Part shown: piece after piece, positions 49,738 to 59,700 of the stretch
Layout: the number at the start of each line of letters is the position of its first letter
Numbering within the stretch: the stretch's first letter is position 1
DNA from: Actinomadura sp. KC06
Lineage (GTDB): Bacteria; Actinomycetota; Actinomycetes; Streptosporangiales; Streptosporangiaceae
Length of the DNA: 64,000 nucleotides
Assembly (NCBI RefSeq): GCF_004348735.1
Contig: NZ_SMKT01000002.1
Location: 62,001 to 126,000, forward strand
Direction: 5' to 3'
The notes under the pieces: generated by a model
What the model was told of the DNA's origin: nothing
The model's input: the letters and a program-made list of their open reading frames with translations, nothing else
Database searches by the model: none
Position numbers and translations under genes: made by a program

Positions 49738-49909
49738 GTGCGTTCCTGGGGGTGGGAAGGCCAGTTTTTCGGACAACGCTTGGACATATCCTGACGTCGT
49801 CCCAGGTCGCTAGCCCAATCCCACTTCCCCATTGCGCGGAGGCTATGACCCGCCACCCGGAGTGATAGCGGTCGGGATACGCGGGCCGGTCGGGACCTGC
49901 GGGCAGGGA

Positions 49910-49950
49910 AAGGCCCCGCCGATCGGGGGCGTGAAACTCGGCGGGGCCTT
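49910..49950 (-). terminator. Terminator of the AhpD-like gene
   Basis: A perfect 12-base-pair stem, AAGGCCCCGCCG with CGGCGGGGCCTT, around a 17-base loop is followed on the minus strand by TTCCC. The rest of 49738-49969 holds the small gene's promoter region and nothing else I can support. Confidence 0.72.
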
Positions 49951-49969
49951 GGCCTTCGGGTTCGTCCGG

Positions 49970-50443
49970 TCAGCCCCACTGGCCGGGCTCGTAGTCACCG
50001 GCGGGCTGCTGGACGATGACGTTCATCCGGTTCCAGGCGTTGATCAGGGCGATCTCGGACACCAGGGCGGCGAGCTGGTCGTCGTCATAGTGCTTGGCGG
50101 CGTTCGCCCAGACCTCGTCGGGCACACCGCCGGCGGCGTCGGCAATGCGGGTGCCCTGCTCGGTCAGCTCCAGGGCGGCGCGCTCGGCCTCGGTGAACAC
50201 CTTGGCCTCCCGCCACGCGGCGATCATGTTGAGGCGGGCCGGGGTCTCGCCCGCATGCGCGGCGTCCTTGGTGTGCATGTCGACGCAGACGCCGCAGCCG
50301 TTGATCTGGCTGGCGCGGATGTGCACCAGCTCCCGCGTCGCGGCGGGCAGCGAGGTGGTCCCCAGGGCCTTGCCCGCCGACTGGACGTACTTCATGAACT
50401 TCGCCGTGGTCGGGTTGCCGTAGTAGTCGATTCGAGCGTCCAT
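49970..50443 (-). CDS. AhpD-like carboxymuconolactone decarboxylase-family protein
   Basis: This 157-residue CMD-fold protein has the peroxidase-type redox motif NGCGVCVDMHTKDA (C50-x-x-C53, H57) that marks AhpD-like alkylhydroperoxidases rather than true carboxymuconolactone decarboxylases. It should reduce peroxides or act as a thiol disulfide reductase in the cytoplasm. It is a monocistronic unit: a strong terminator follows it and the exported-protein genes upstream are separated by 88 bases. A stress-defence role is likely. Confidence 0.9.
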   Translation of the reverse strand: MDARIDYYGNPTTAKFMKYVQSAGKALGTTSLPAATRELVHIRASQINGCGVCVDMHTKDAAHAGETPARLNMIAAWREAKVFTEAERAALELTEQGTRIADAAGGVPDEVWANAAKHYDDDQLAALVSEIALINAWNRMNVIVQQPAGDYEPGQWG

Positions 50444-50531
50444 CAGGTTCTCCTTGCCGTTTCAGCCGGTACACAAGGAGAGACGGGACGGCCCGGCGAG
50501 ATGTGACGTCCGTACGGGTGTGATGCGCTTC

Positions 50532-51161
50532 TCACCGCTGAACTGGGATGTCGGGCACCGGGTGGAAGGCTGGGATCTCCACGGTGACGTGGGTGGCGGT
50601 CGGACTGATGAGGAACACCTGGCTCAGCGGGATCTCCTCGCCTTGGGCGATGGAGCTGTAGTCGATGCCGGGCGGGGTCCGGTAGCACAGGCACCAGTTC
50701 TCGTGGAAGAGCGTCGCGTGGCGCTGCCCCTCGTACACGATGCGCACACCGGAGGGCTGGATGACCGATTCTCCCCAGCGTCCGGCGGCGGCGAACTTGC
50801 CCGGCCCGAGGCTCTCGGACGTGTCACTCTCGTTGCGTAGCGTCCAGTAGAGGACGCCGAGGCCCTGCCCGTCCGCCTTGAACCCGTTGATCTTCGCTGC
50901 GGCCCCCGTCCGGTCGGAGCCGTTGGAGTTCTTCGCGTCGGCCGGGTTGAACTTGGCCTGGGCCAGCACCGGCAGGGTCGGCCCCGCCGTCGGCCCGGCG
51001 GGCCCCGGGGAGGGCGCCCGGCCCTGAGCGGCCGGGCCCTCGGCCAGCGCTGGCGAGGCGTGCAGGGCCGGGCCGGTCAGCAGGATCAGGGCGGCGAGGA
51101 GCGCGGCCATCGGACGGCGGGACATGTGGATGCTCGCTTTCATCGTGCGGACGGCCCTCAT
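50532..51161 (-). CDS. Exported protein sharing a domain with the upstream OmpA-like lipoprotein
   Basis: This 209-residue protein has a signal peptide (PMAALLAALILLTGPALHA, cleaved near ALA-EG), then a Pro/Gly-rich linker and a beta-rich domain (about 65-205) with VLYWTLRNESD, GVRIVYEGQRHATLF, WCLCYRTP and VTVEIPAF. This aligns by eye with residues about 60-185 of the neighbouring OmpA-like protein, including the C-x-C motif. ATG 51161 overlaps the preceding stop (ATGA). Function is unknown. The two probably act together at the cell surface or in the wall. Confidence 0.75.
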   Translation of the reverse strand: MRAVRTMKASIHMSRRPMAALLAALILLTGPALHASPALAEGPAAQGRAPSPGPAGPTAGPTLPVLAQAKFNPADAKNSNGSDRTGAAAKINGFKADGQGLGVLYWTLRNESDTSESLGPGKFAAAGRWGESVIQPSGVRIVYEGQRHATLFHENWCLCYRTPPGIDYSSIAQGEEIPLSQVFLISPTATHVTVEIPAFHPVPDIPVQR

Positions 51162-52225
51162 CGCGCGAAGCCGATCGTCACGCGGCGGTTGCGCTTGCGG
51201 TTCTCCTCGGTGTCGTTGTCGGCCACCGGGTCGGCCGACCCGTGCCCCGTCGCCTTGTAGGTGATCCCGGGCTTGGTGACCATCGGCGCCAGCGCCTTCT
51301 GCACCGCCTGCGCCCGCCGCTGCGACAGCGGGACGTTGATCGCGTCGTTGCCGGTGTCGTCGGTGTAGCCGTCGATCGTGACGACCGTCGCCGTCTTGGA
51401 CGCGTTGATCTGGGACGCGACCCTGCGCAGGACGTCCTGTGCGCGCGGGTTCAGGTCCGCCTTGTTGAGGGCGAACAGCACGTCCGCCGAGAGGCGCACC
51501 TCGACCTTCTGGTCGTTCTCGGTCTGCTCGCTGGTGCCGTCCAGAGACTCCGACTCGTCGGTCAGCGGGACGATCTCGGGACCGTCCAGGGCGACCTTGG
51601 CGGGATCGCGCTCCTGCTGGCCCTCGGGCGCCGTCACCGGGCCGGGCCGGTCTCCGATCGGGACGTTCATGAACGGCGGGGTGTTGGGCACCAGCAGCAT
51701 CACCTTGCGCACCGGAGGCACCGGGAAGTTGACGAAGTACTCGGCGCTCTCGCCCTGCTCGATGAACATCCCCATGCCCTCCGCGATGGAGCAGACGCAT
51801 CTGTCGTCCGCGCCCCACCACGGGTAGTAGCGCTTGCGGTTGACGCCGTCGACGAGGGTGACTCCGGACAGGGAGTCCTTGGGAGCCCGCCGTCCCCCAA
51901 GGTCCGACTGGCTGAACAGGAACGAGCCCTGGGAGGAGAAGTTGGTGACGCGCAGGCGGGCGGTCACCGCCTTGTCGGACGTCTTGTCGAGTGAGAGCAG
52001 GTCGATGCGGACGGGCCTCTTCGCCAGGACCCATTGCGACATCCCTGTGGCCGGCAGCTTGCCGCCACCGCCGGAGGTCCCCTCGCCGGTCTCTCCGCCC
52101 TCGTCTTCGCCGCCGAACAGGGAGCAGCCCGACAGCAGGACCGTCCCGGCCACCGAGACGGCGGCCAGGCGCCGCAGGGCCCCCCGCCGGGGACGCCGGG
52201 AGCGTTGCAGGGATCGACGGAGCAT
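51158..52225 (-). CDS. OmpA-domain lipoprotein
   Basis: This 355-residue lipoprotein has an Arg-rich signal and lipobox LLSGC (C34). A Gly/Glu linker follows, then a beta-rich domain (about 60-190; RLRVTNFSSQGSF, GVTLVDGVNRKRYYPW, CVCS) and a C-terminal OmpA peptidoglycan-binding domain (about 245-355; VLFALNKADLNPRAQDVL, VTIDGYTDDTGNDAINVPLS, ATGHGSADPV, NRRVTI). It should anchor to peptidoglycan from the outer face of the membrane. ATG 52225 has AAAGGAG 5 bases upstream. It is co-translated with the next gene, whose product shares the middle domain. Confidence 0.85.
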   Translation of the reverse strand: MLRRSLQRSRRPRRGALRRLAAVSVAGTVLLSGCSLFGGEDEGGETGEGTSGGGGKLPATGMSQWVLAKRPVRIDLLSLDKTSDKAVTARLRVTNFSSQGSFLFSQSDLGGRRAPKDSLSGVTLVDGVNRKRYYPWWGADDRCVCSIAEGMGMFIEQGESAEYFVNFPVPPVRKVMLLVPNTPPFMNVPIGDRPGPVTAPEGQQERDPAKVALDGPEIVPLTDESESLDGTSEQTENDQKVEVRLSADVLFALNKADLNPRAQDVLRRVASQINASKTATVVTIDGYTDDTGNDAINVPLSQRRAQAVQKALAPMVTKPGITYKATGHGSADPVADNDTEENRKRNRRVTIGFAR

Positions 52226-52425
52226 CCATGCTCCTTTCACAGGAATGCGAATCGCGGGGTTGCAGGCGTGAGCGCACCGAGGCGAGTTTGCGTGACGACC
52301 CGGTCTCGGTCCGTTCTGGTGGTTTACGCTGTGCCGCGTTGTGCAGCAAGGGGGGCCAAAACTGCACAACCCCCAATGGACGCGGCGAAGCCGGAAACCG
52401 ACGAGAGAGAAACCGGGAGTGGCCC
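52226..52425. promoter_or_regulatory. Divergent intergenic region with a 9-bp inverted repeat
   Basis: This region lies between the OmpA-like lipoprotein and WD40-nSTAND genes. It contains GTTGTGCAG (52338-52346) and CTGCACAAC (52362-52370), a perfect inverted repeat with a 15-base G-rich spacer. The arms are about two helical turns apart centre to centre, suiting a dimeric regulator binding one face. No convincing -10/-35 pair was found. Confidence 0.45.
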
Positions 52426-55400
52426 GTGCCCCGTCCCGAGCGAGAACTCGATCCGCAGGCCGACCCGCTGCACGGTTTCGCGCACGAGCTGCGGGAGCTT
52501 CGGCGGCAGGCCGGGGAGCCCGGCTACCGGGAGCTGGCCGACCGGACCCGCTTCTCGGCGTCGGCCCTAGCGGCGGCGGCGCGCGGCGAGCGGCTGCCGA
52601 GCCTCCAGGTCACGCTCGCCTACGTCGACGCCTGCGGCGGCGACCGCGACGCCTGGAAGCGGCGGTGGGAGGACCTGCGGCGCCGCCTCACGGAGGGGAC
52701 GGCCGACGCCGCCGACGCGGAGCCTCCCTATCTCGGGCTCTCCCGGTACGAGGCCGGTGACGCGGGACGGTTCTTCGGACGCGACGCGCTCGTGGACGAG
52801 ATCGTCGCCAGGACGCGAAAGGACCGCTTCGTCGCGGTCTTCGGCCCGTCGGGCAGCGGCAAGTCCTCGCTGCTACGCGCGGGCGTCGTCCCCGCCCTGG
52901 GCCTGGACGCCACGGTCGTCACGCCCGGCGCGCACGGCATGCCGCCCGAGGCCGAAGTGCTGGTGGTCGATCAGTTCGAGGAGGTGTTCACGCTCCGTCC
53001 GGACGCCGCCGGCCGCCACGCCTTCCTCGACGCGCTGCTCGCCCGCCGGGGACGGACGGTCATCGCCGTCCGGGCCGACTTCTACGGGCGCTGCGCCGAG
53101 CATCCAGGGCTGGTCGCCGCGCTGCGCGACACGGGCGTGCTGGTCGGCTCGATGCGCGGGGAGGAACTGCGCGAGGCGATCGTGAAACCGGCCGCCGCCG
53201 AGGGCCTGGTGCTCGAACCGGCGCTGGTGGCGCGGGTGATCCAGGACGCGGGCACCGAGCCGGGAGCCCTGCCGCTGGTGTCCCACGCGCTGCTGGAGAC
53301 CTGGCGGCGGCGGCGCGGCAAGACGCTGACCCTGGCCGGGTACGAGGCGGCCGGCGGGGTCCACGGCGCGATCGCCGACACGGCCGAGGAGATCTACCAG
53401 CGGCTGTCCGAGCCCGACCGGCGGGCGGTGCGGCGGCTGATGACGCGGCTGGTCGTGGTCGGCGACACGGCGCCGGAGCTGGTCGTCCGGCGGCCCGTGT
53501 GCCGCTCCGAGCTGGACGGTGCGCCGCACTCCGCCGCCCTGGTCGAGCGGCTGGCGGACGCCCGCCTGGTCACCCTCCACGGTGACGAGGTGGAGATCGC
53601 GCACGAGGCGCTGATCCGCACCTGGCCGCGGCTGCGCGAATGGCTCGCCAAGGACCGCGAAGGGCTGCGCCTGCACGCCCGGCTGGCGGCGGCCGCCGCG
53701 GAATGGGACGCCATCGGACGCGACGAGGGCAGCCTCTACCAGGGCCCGCGCCTGACCATGGCCGCCGAGTGGGCCGAGGCGCACGACGAGGACCTCGGCG
53801 ACCTGGAACGCGACTTCCTGGACGCCTCGTCCGCCGCGCACCGCAGGCGCACGGCCGCGGCCGAGCGGCGGACGCGCGTCCTGCAGGGCCTGGTGTCGGC
53901 GCTGTCGGTCCTCCTGCTGGTCGCCGTCGCGTCCGGGGCGCTGGCGCTGAGCGAACGGGCGGAGGCCGACGAGCAGCGGCGGCTGGCCCGGTCGCGGCAG
54001 CTCGCCGCCGAGGCGATCGCGCGGCTGCCCACCGACGTGCGCGGGGCCGCCCGCGGCGCCGCCGAGGCGTACCGGACCGCCCCGACCCTGGACGCCCGCA
54101 GCGCCGTGCTGAGCATCGCGGCGCGCAGGCCCTACCAGACCAGGCTGGACGGGCACGCGGGCATGGTGAAGGCGGTCGCGATCCGGCCGGACGGCGCGGA
54201 GCTGGCCACCGGCGGGCAGGACGGCGCCGTGATCCTCCGGGACGGCCGCACGCACGCCGAGAAGGGCAGGCTCCAGCCGGGCGGCGGCGCCGTCCGCGCC
54301 CTGGAGTACAGCCCGGACGGCGGCCTGCTCGGCGCGGCCGACCTGGGCGGCGGCGTCACGCTGTGGCGGACCTCCGACAGGACGCGGGCCGTCCGCATGC
54401 AGACCAAGGGCGTTCTCGACGGGCTCGCGTTCAGCCCGGACGGGCGCCTCGTCGCCGCGTCAGGGGCGGCGGGGAAGACCGTGGTCTGGGAGACGTCCAC
54501 CGGACGGAAGGTCGACGAGCTGGACGGGTACGGCGGCAAGCTGACCGAGGTCGCGTTCGCACCGGACGGCCGCCGGCTGGCGATCGCCGACCGCGGTGGC
54601 CGCGTCGCCCTCTGGACCCCGCGCACCGGCGACGCGGAGGTCGAAACACTGAACGTCGGCGACACGCCGCTCTACGCCGTGGCGTTCAGCCCTGACGGCC
54701 GCCGCCTGGCCGCCGCGGGCGAGGACGGCGAAGTCCATCTCTGGGAGTTGGAAGACCGCCGCCTGCTGCGGCCGGAGCGGCGTATGTCGCATGACGACCC
54801 CGTCCGGGCGCTGGCCTTCACCGACGGCGGCCGGACGCTGATCTCCGCCGGGTACGACCAGGTCGCCAAGCTGTGGGATACGGCCTCGCAGACCTTCGTC
54901 ACCGAACTCACCGGCCACACCAGCGGGCTGTACGACGTGGCCGCCGCCCCGGACGGATCCGCGATCGCCACCGCCGCCGGGGACCAGAGCGCCTTGATCT
55001 GGGACCGGCGGACCATGCCGTACATCGGCCACACCGGGTGGGTCAACGCCGTCTCCCTCGTCGAGGACGGGCGGGCCGCCGTTTCGGCGGACCAGGAGGG
55101 CGGCGTCCGCTGGTGGGACACCCGCGACCACCGCCCGGCCGGCGCGCCCGCCACCGTCGGCGAGGCCGGGACGGGGGCCATGGACACCACCTCCGGCGGG
55201 CGGACGGTCGCGACCGGCGGCGGCGACGGGACGATCCGGATCTGGCGGGACCGGCGCCACGTCGCCACCCTGGAGGGACACGCCGCCGGAGTGCGCAGCG
55301 TCGCGTTCGCCCCGGACGGACGGACGCTGGCCGCAGCCGACCAGAGCGGCGCGGTCATCTGGTGGGACCTGGCCGCGCGCCGCCCGGTCGCCACCCTCAA

Positions 55401-55920
55401 ACGCGGCCGTCCCCTGGTCGGCGACGTCGCGTTCAGCCCCGACGGGAGGACGCTCGTCACCGGCGGCGACGACCGCGCCGTGACGTTCTGGGACCTCGGT
55501 GCGCGGCGTCCGGTCGCGCGGCTGCCCGGGCACGCGGGCGACGTCGAGGAGATCGACGTCAGCCCGGACGGGCGCCTCGTGGCGTCCGGCGGCGGCGACG
55601 GCAGGGTGCTGCTGTGGGACGCCCGCTCGCGCCGCCGGGTCGGCGTCCTCGCCGGGCACGCGGCGGAGATCCGGGCGATCGAGTTCGGCCCGTCGTCCGG
55701 CCGCCTGGCCACCGCGAGCCTCGACCGCTCGGTCGTGGTGTGGGACGTCCCGCGGCGGACGCGATGGGCCACGCTGACCGGGCACACCGACCTCGTCCTG
55801 GGCCTGTCGTTCGGGAAGGACGGGCGCACGCTGCTCTCGTCCGGCGGCGACCACACGATCACCGCGTGGGATCTCGCCCCGGAGCGCGCCGCCGTGTCCC
55901 TGGCCGCCCTCTCCCGCTGA
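52426..55920 (+). CDS. HTH-nSTAND-WD40 membrane-associated signalling protein
   Basis: This 1164-residue multidomain protein has an N-terminal XRE-like helix-turn-helix (about 15-85; YRELADRTRFSASALAAAA), and an nSTAND1 ATPase (about 100-480) with GLSRYEAGDAGRFFGRD and Walker A FGPSGSGKSSLLRAG (K146). Walker B is VLVVDQFEEVF, and TEPGALPLVSHALLETW follows. One transmembrane helix (about 487-510; LVSALSVLLLVAVASGALAL) is followed by 14 WD40 repeats (about 570-1160), enough for two seven-bladed propellers. GTG 52426 has GGGAG at 6-base spacing. The propellers would lie outside the membrane if the ATPase is inside. A sensor/receptor role, possibly for stress or invasion, fits the family. The ligand is unknown. 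Confidence 0.87.
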   Translation: MPRPERELDPQADPLHGFAHELRELRRQAGEPGYRELADRTRFSASALAAAARGERLPSLQVTLAYVDACGGDRDAWKRRWEDLRRRLTEGTADAADAEPPYLGLSRYEAGDAGRFFGRDALVDEIVARTRKDRFVAVFGPSGSGKSSLLRAGVVPALGLDATVVTPGAHGMPPEAEVLVVDQFEEVFTLRPDAAGRHAFLDALLARRGRTVIAVRADFYGRCAEHPGLVAALRDTGVLVGSMRGEELREAIVKPAAAEGLVLEPALVARVIQDAGTEPGALPLVSHALLETWRRRRGKTLTLAGYEAAGGVHGAIADTAEEIYQRLSEPDRRAVRRLMTRLVVVGDTAPELVVRRPVCRSELDGAPHSAALVERLADARLVTLHGDEVEIAHEALIRTWPRLREWLAKDREGLRLHARLAAAAAEWDAIGRDEGSLYQGPRLTMAAEWAEAHDEDLGDLERDFLDASSAAHRRRTAAAERRTRVLQGLVSALSVLLLVAVASGALALSERAEADEQRRLARSRQLAAEAIARLPTDVRGAARGAAEAYRTAPTLDARSAVLSIAARRPYQTRLDGHAGMVKAVAIRPDGAELATGGQDGAVILRDGRTHAEKGRLQPGGGAVRALEYSPDGGLLGAADLGGGVTLWRTSDRTRAVRMQTKGVLDGLAFSPDGRLVAASGAAGKTVVWETSTGRKVDELDGYGGKLTEVAFAPDGRRLAIADRGGRVALWTPRTGDAEVETLNVGDTPLYAVAFSPDGRRLAAAGEDGEVHLWELEDRRLLRPERRMSHDDPVRALAFTDGGRTLISAGYDQVAKLWDTASQTFVTELTGHTSGLYDVAAAPDGSAIATAAGDQSALIWDRRTMPYIGHTGWVNAVSLVEDGRAAVSADQEGGVRWWDTRDHRPAGAPATVGEAGTGAMDTTSGGRTVATGGGDGTIRIWRDRRHVATLEGHAAGVRSVAFAPDGRTLAAADQSGAVIWWDLAARRPVATLKRGRPLVGDVAFSPDGRTLVTGGDDRAVTFWDLGARRPVARLPGHAGDVEEIDVSPDGRLVASGGGDGRVLLWDARSRRRVGVLAGHAAEIRAIEFGPSSGRLATASLDRSVVVWDVPRRTRWATLTGHTDLVLGLSFGKDGRTLLSSGGDHTITAWDLAPERAAVSLAALSR

Positions 55921-55936
55921 GAAGGGTTCGGCCGGG

Positions 55937-56626
55937 TCAGCCGCGGATGAAGACGCGGTGGATCTTGACGGGCTTGGCGGGCTCGCCGTCCTCGGGACCG
56001 TTCGGGCCGGGGATGATCCCGCCCTTCACGATCCGGTCGAGGACCGGGAGGCCCCAGGTGACCTTGCCCAGGACCGTGTACGCGGGCGGGATGTTCGCCC
56101 GGGAGTGGACGAGGAAGAACTGGCTGCCGTTGGTGTCCGGACCCCAGTTGCCCATGGCGACCGTCCCGCGCGGGTAGGTCTCCTTGCCGGTGAGCTCGTC
56201 GTCGAACTTGTAGCCGGGGCCGCCCTCTTCCGCCCGGTAGATGTCACCGCACTGCAGGACGCCGAGCCGCGCCGAGTTGGTCAGCCGCCAGCACCGCGTG
56301 TCGTTGTAGAACTTCTGCCGGGACAGGCTCACGAAGCTGTGCACGGCGCACGGGGCGTTCCCCCGGTCCATCCTGATGGCGACGATGCCGAAGTTGGTGA
56401 CCAGGACGACGTCGACCTTGCCGTGCGCGCGGGCCTTGGAGCGGGGCGGGCGCACCGGCTTCGCGGGCGGGTTGTCGGGCGTGGGCGTGTACACGCACCG
56501 GACCGTGTGCCCGCCGCCCGCGGGGATTGCGGGCGGGGCCGCGGGCGATGCCTGGGCGGCGCCCGCGGGGAGGAGTGCGGCGGCCAGGGCGGCGGCCAGC
56601 GTGAGGACGGTCCGGCGCGGTCTCAT
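55937..56626 (-). CDS. Exported cyclophilin-type peptidyl-prolyl isomerase
   Basis: This 229-residue protein has a cleavable signal (TLAAALAAALLPAGAAQA) and a cyclophilin domain (about 70-228): VTNFGIVAIRMDRGNAPCAVHSFVSL in consecutive pieces, FYNDTRCWRLTN, GTVAMGNWGPDTNGSQFFL (active-site Q-F-F) and YTVLGKVTWGLPVLDRI. It would fold secreted proteins by proline isomerisation. A conserved Arg of the active site (the F-H-R motif) reads C-W-R here. Its 3' end faces the WD40 gene with only 16 bases between. The 75 bases upstream separate it from the CHAT gene and hold no clear element. Confidence 0.88.
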   Translation of the reverse strand: MRPRRTVLTLAAALAAALLPAGAAQASPAAPPAIPAGGGHTVRCVYTPTPDNPPAKPVRPPRSKARAHGKVDVVLVTNFGIVAIRMDRGNAPCAVHSFVSLSRQKFYNDTRCWRLTNSARLGVLQCGDIYRAEEGGPGYKFDDELTGKETYPRGTVAMGNWGPDTNGSQFFLVHSRANIPPAYTVLGKVTWGLPVLDRIVKGGIIPGPNGPEDGEPAKPVKIHRVFIRG

Positions 56627-56701
56627 AACGCCCCAACGTAGTGATCATCGAGGTGCCGGGATAGTGGCAAATCACGACGAACATGCGGCGGCCGCGGGAG
56701 G

Positions 56702-59700
56702 TCACCGGCCCTGGCAGGTGAAGGCGGCCCACGCCGCGGGGGCGGCCAGGTCCGCCAGGGCCGTCTCGTCGGCGAGCTTCGGATCGGCTTCCGCGGGGAG
56801 GCGCCGCGCGGGGTCGAGCATCCAGAGCTGAGCTGCGCGCAGGGCACGCGCCGGGTCGTCGTACCCGGAGTTCAGGTAGTGGTGGAACATCGCCATCAGC
56901 AGGGCCGTCGGGACGTCGTCGACCGGCCAGCGGGCGCCGACCGCGCCGGACGCCCCGGCCGCGAGGAACGCCGCCGCCAGCGTCAGCGCCTCGTCGTGGT
57001 CGGTGGCCGTCAGGTCGCTGCCGCAGGCCGCGAGGACGACCAGCCCGCCGGGCGAGCCGGGCGGACGGGCCCGCGCGCGTTCGAGCACCTCGCTCATGCT
57101 CAGCTCCTCGCCACGCAGCAGCGCGAGGGCGGCGTCGACGGGACGCGGAGCGGGGTGGGCGTGGCAGCCGAGATGCAGCAGCGACGCGCCACCGGAACCG
57201 CGCCTGGGCAGGAGCCCGCTCACGTTGTCCTTGGTCGCGTCCGGGGATCGCGGGCCGCCGCGCCTGCGCCCGCCGAGCAGGACGCCGTGCGGGTACTGGC
57301 GCCGGTGGATCTCCTCGATCTCCTTCGACGCCCAGTACAGCGCGCTGCCCCCGACCCGGACGAGCGCGGGCGCGTCGCGGGGCGGGAGCCGGCCGCGGGT
57401 GCACGCGTCCGCGAACTGCCGGGCCGAGGCCGCGTAGGAGATGACCGCGTCCTGGCACGCGTACCGCCACCGCCCGTCGGCCACCCGCCGCCGTGCCGCG
57501 TGCCACGGCACCTGCCCGAGCCCGCCGACCGGGACGAGGACGACCCGCGCCGGACGCCCGCCGGGCACGGCGGCGAGGACCTCCTCCATCGCCGCCTCCC
57601 ACGCCCAGTCGCACAGGTCGCCGAGCGCGTGCGTCCAGCGCCGGCGGATGCGCTTCTCGTCCGCCGGGCCAGCCTGGACGAGGTCGCGTTGCGCGGTCGC
57701 GAAGGCGTCCACCCTGCTGTTCGGACCGGCGATCAGGCGGGGCAGCGGGACTTCGCGGACGGCTCCGGCCGCGTCCACGACGACGGCCGTGCCGGGCCCG
57801 TGCCGGTCGCGCGCCAGCAGGTACACCAGCGCATCCGCCCCGGCGGCCTTCAGCGCGCCCGCGATGTCTGAGACGGACGGCGGCGCGAGCAGGCTCCGCT
57901 CCACCTCGGTGCCTTCGATCGCGGTGAGCACGCGATGCCGCAGATCGCTCGGCTCCCTCGATTCGGGCAGCCGCGCCAGGACCTCCGCCACGTCCGGTGT
58001 CTCACCGGCACCCGGCCGGAGGTTCCACGGCGCGGGTTCGGTGGCCGTGTGCGGTGCGTCCTCCCACTCCTCGGCGAGGTCGGCCAGGCCCGCGCGGCGG
58101 AGCATCTCCGGGACGCCGGAGTCGGTGGTGGCCGCGTGCAGGACCGTCGCCCGGCCACGCTCCAGTGCCTCGACGGCCGCGTCGGCAAGCCCCTCGCCGA
58201 GCGCCCAGCGGGCCACTTCCACGGCCTCCGCGGCTACCGAGAAGGCCATCTCGAAGGCGCGCTGCGGACCGGCCTGGAGCAGGACGGCGGCGGCGCGCTC
58301 CCCCAGCGCCTCAAGCCCCAGCCGGACGGCGCGCCGCCTGTCCTTCAACGACCGGTCGTTCCGCTGGTGGTAGGCGCGGGCCAGGTTGCCGAGGGTCTCT
58401 ACGGGGGCGAACGCGAGCGCGACGCCGGTCATGGCTCCGCGCGCCGCCTCCAGCCGGTCGATCCCGTTGCTGAGATCGGCCCGCTCCCCGGTCAGCTCAT
58501 GCCGGAGGATCAGGCCCATCCCGAGCATGCCGAGCACGCCCGCGAACGCCGGTTCCCAGCGGCGGCCCGGCGGGAGCGCCTGGACGAGCCCGTACGCGTC
58601 GCTCACCACCCCGAGGCCCTCGTCGAGCGTCCGCAGGTCCCGCGTGGAGTACCCCGCGCCCACCTTGAGGTTGCCGGCCAGCGCGAGCTGGAGCGGGTAG
58701 CCCGTGTTGTCGGTGCCGGTCCCCTTCAGCGATGCGGCCAGCATCTCGGCCACCGCCGCCGTCTCTCCCGTGTCGCCGCCCAGCCCCTGCGGGTTCAGCA
58801 TCCCGCCGGACCCGACGCGGGCGCGGAAGAAGCGCGCGAACGCCAGGTCCGCCGCGACGTCGGTACGCGCGGACAGTGCCTCCAGTCGCTCGATCGCCTG
58901 GTCGAGCACCTCGCGGGTCACCTGCCTCGGGTTCCTGAACACGGGTGAGATCGCGAGGTGGCGCTCGCTCATCAGCACCTCGTCGCTGGAGGTGTCGCCG
59001 CTCTCCCGCCCGGCCCGCACGACGAGCTCGGCGTAGTGGTCGGCGGCGTCCAGGAACTCCAGCCCGCCCTCGGCGTCGTGGCGCTGGCCGTACAGCGATG
59101 ACAGCGCGTTCAGGATGGTGATCCGGAGCCAGTGCCCTTCGGGGACGAGGGCGGCGGCGTGCTTGAGCCGGTCGGCGACTCCGTCCAGCCGCCGCGTGTC
59201 CCCGCCGAGGTAGGCCTCGACCTGGTCCACGCGTGCGAGGAGGTAGTGGTTGACCGCCTCGTTCTCCGGGCCGGCGGCCGGGCGGTCGACGGCCTCGCGG
59301 AGGAGCCCGCGCACCCGCTCGAATCGTTCCGGGGAGTGGTCGAACTTCGCGTGCCCCATCAGTACCCGGCCGAGGTGCGTCAGCGTCTGGGCACGGGACG
59401 GGTGGCCGTCCGGCATCTGCCGCAGCACGCGCTCCAGCAGCGCGACCACGGCGTCGCGCCGCTCGGCCGATCCCGGCTCGTCGGCCCAGGAGCCGCCGAG
59501 CGACTCCCCGAGCATGCCGAGCAGCGCAGGACGGAACCTGTGGTCGGGATCGAGTTCCTCGGCGGCCCGCGCAAGGGTCTCGACCACCCGTTCCTCGTCG
59601 TCGGGCCGTCCGGACCGGTCGGCCCGGTAGGAGAGCCACTGGGCGAGCAGTCCCAGGCGCATGCCTCGATCGGGATCGTCCTGCCCGGACTGCCGGAAGG

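Noticed and set aside
54140-55900. Tandem DNA repeat array
   Set aside because: The periodicity of about 125 bases comes from the WD40 protein repeats (SPDGRxLAxGGxDGxVxLWD type). The DNA units are too diverged to be a recent tandem repeat.
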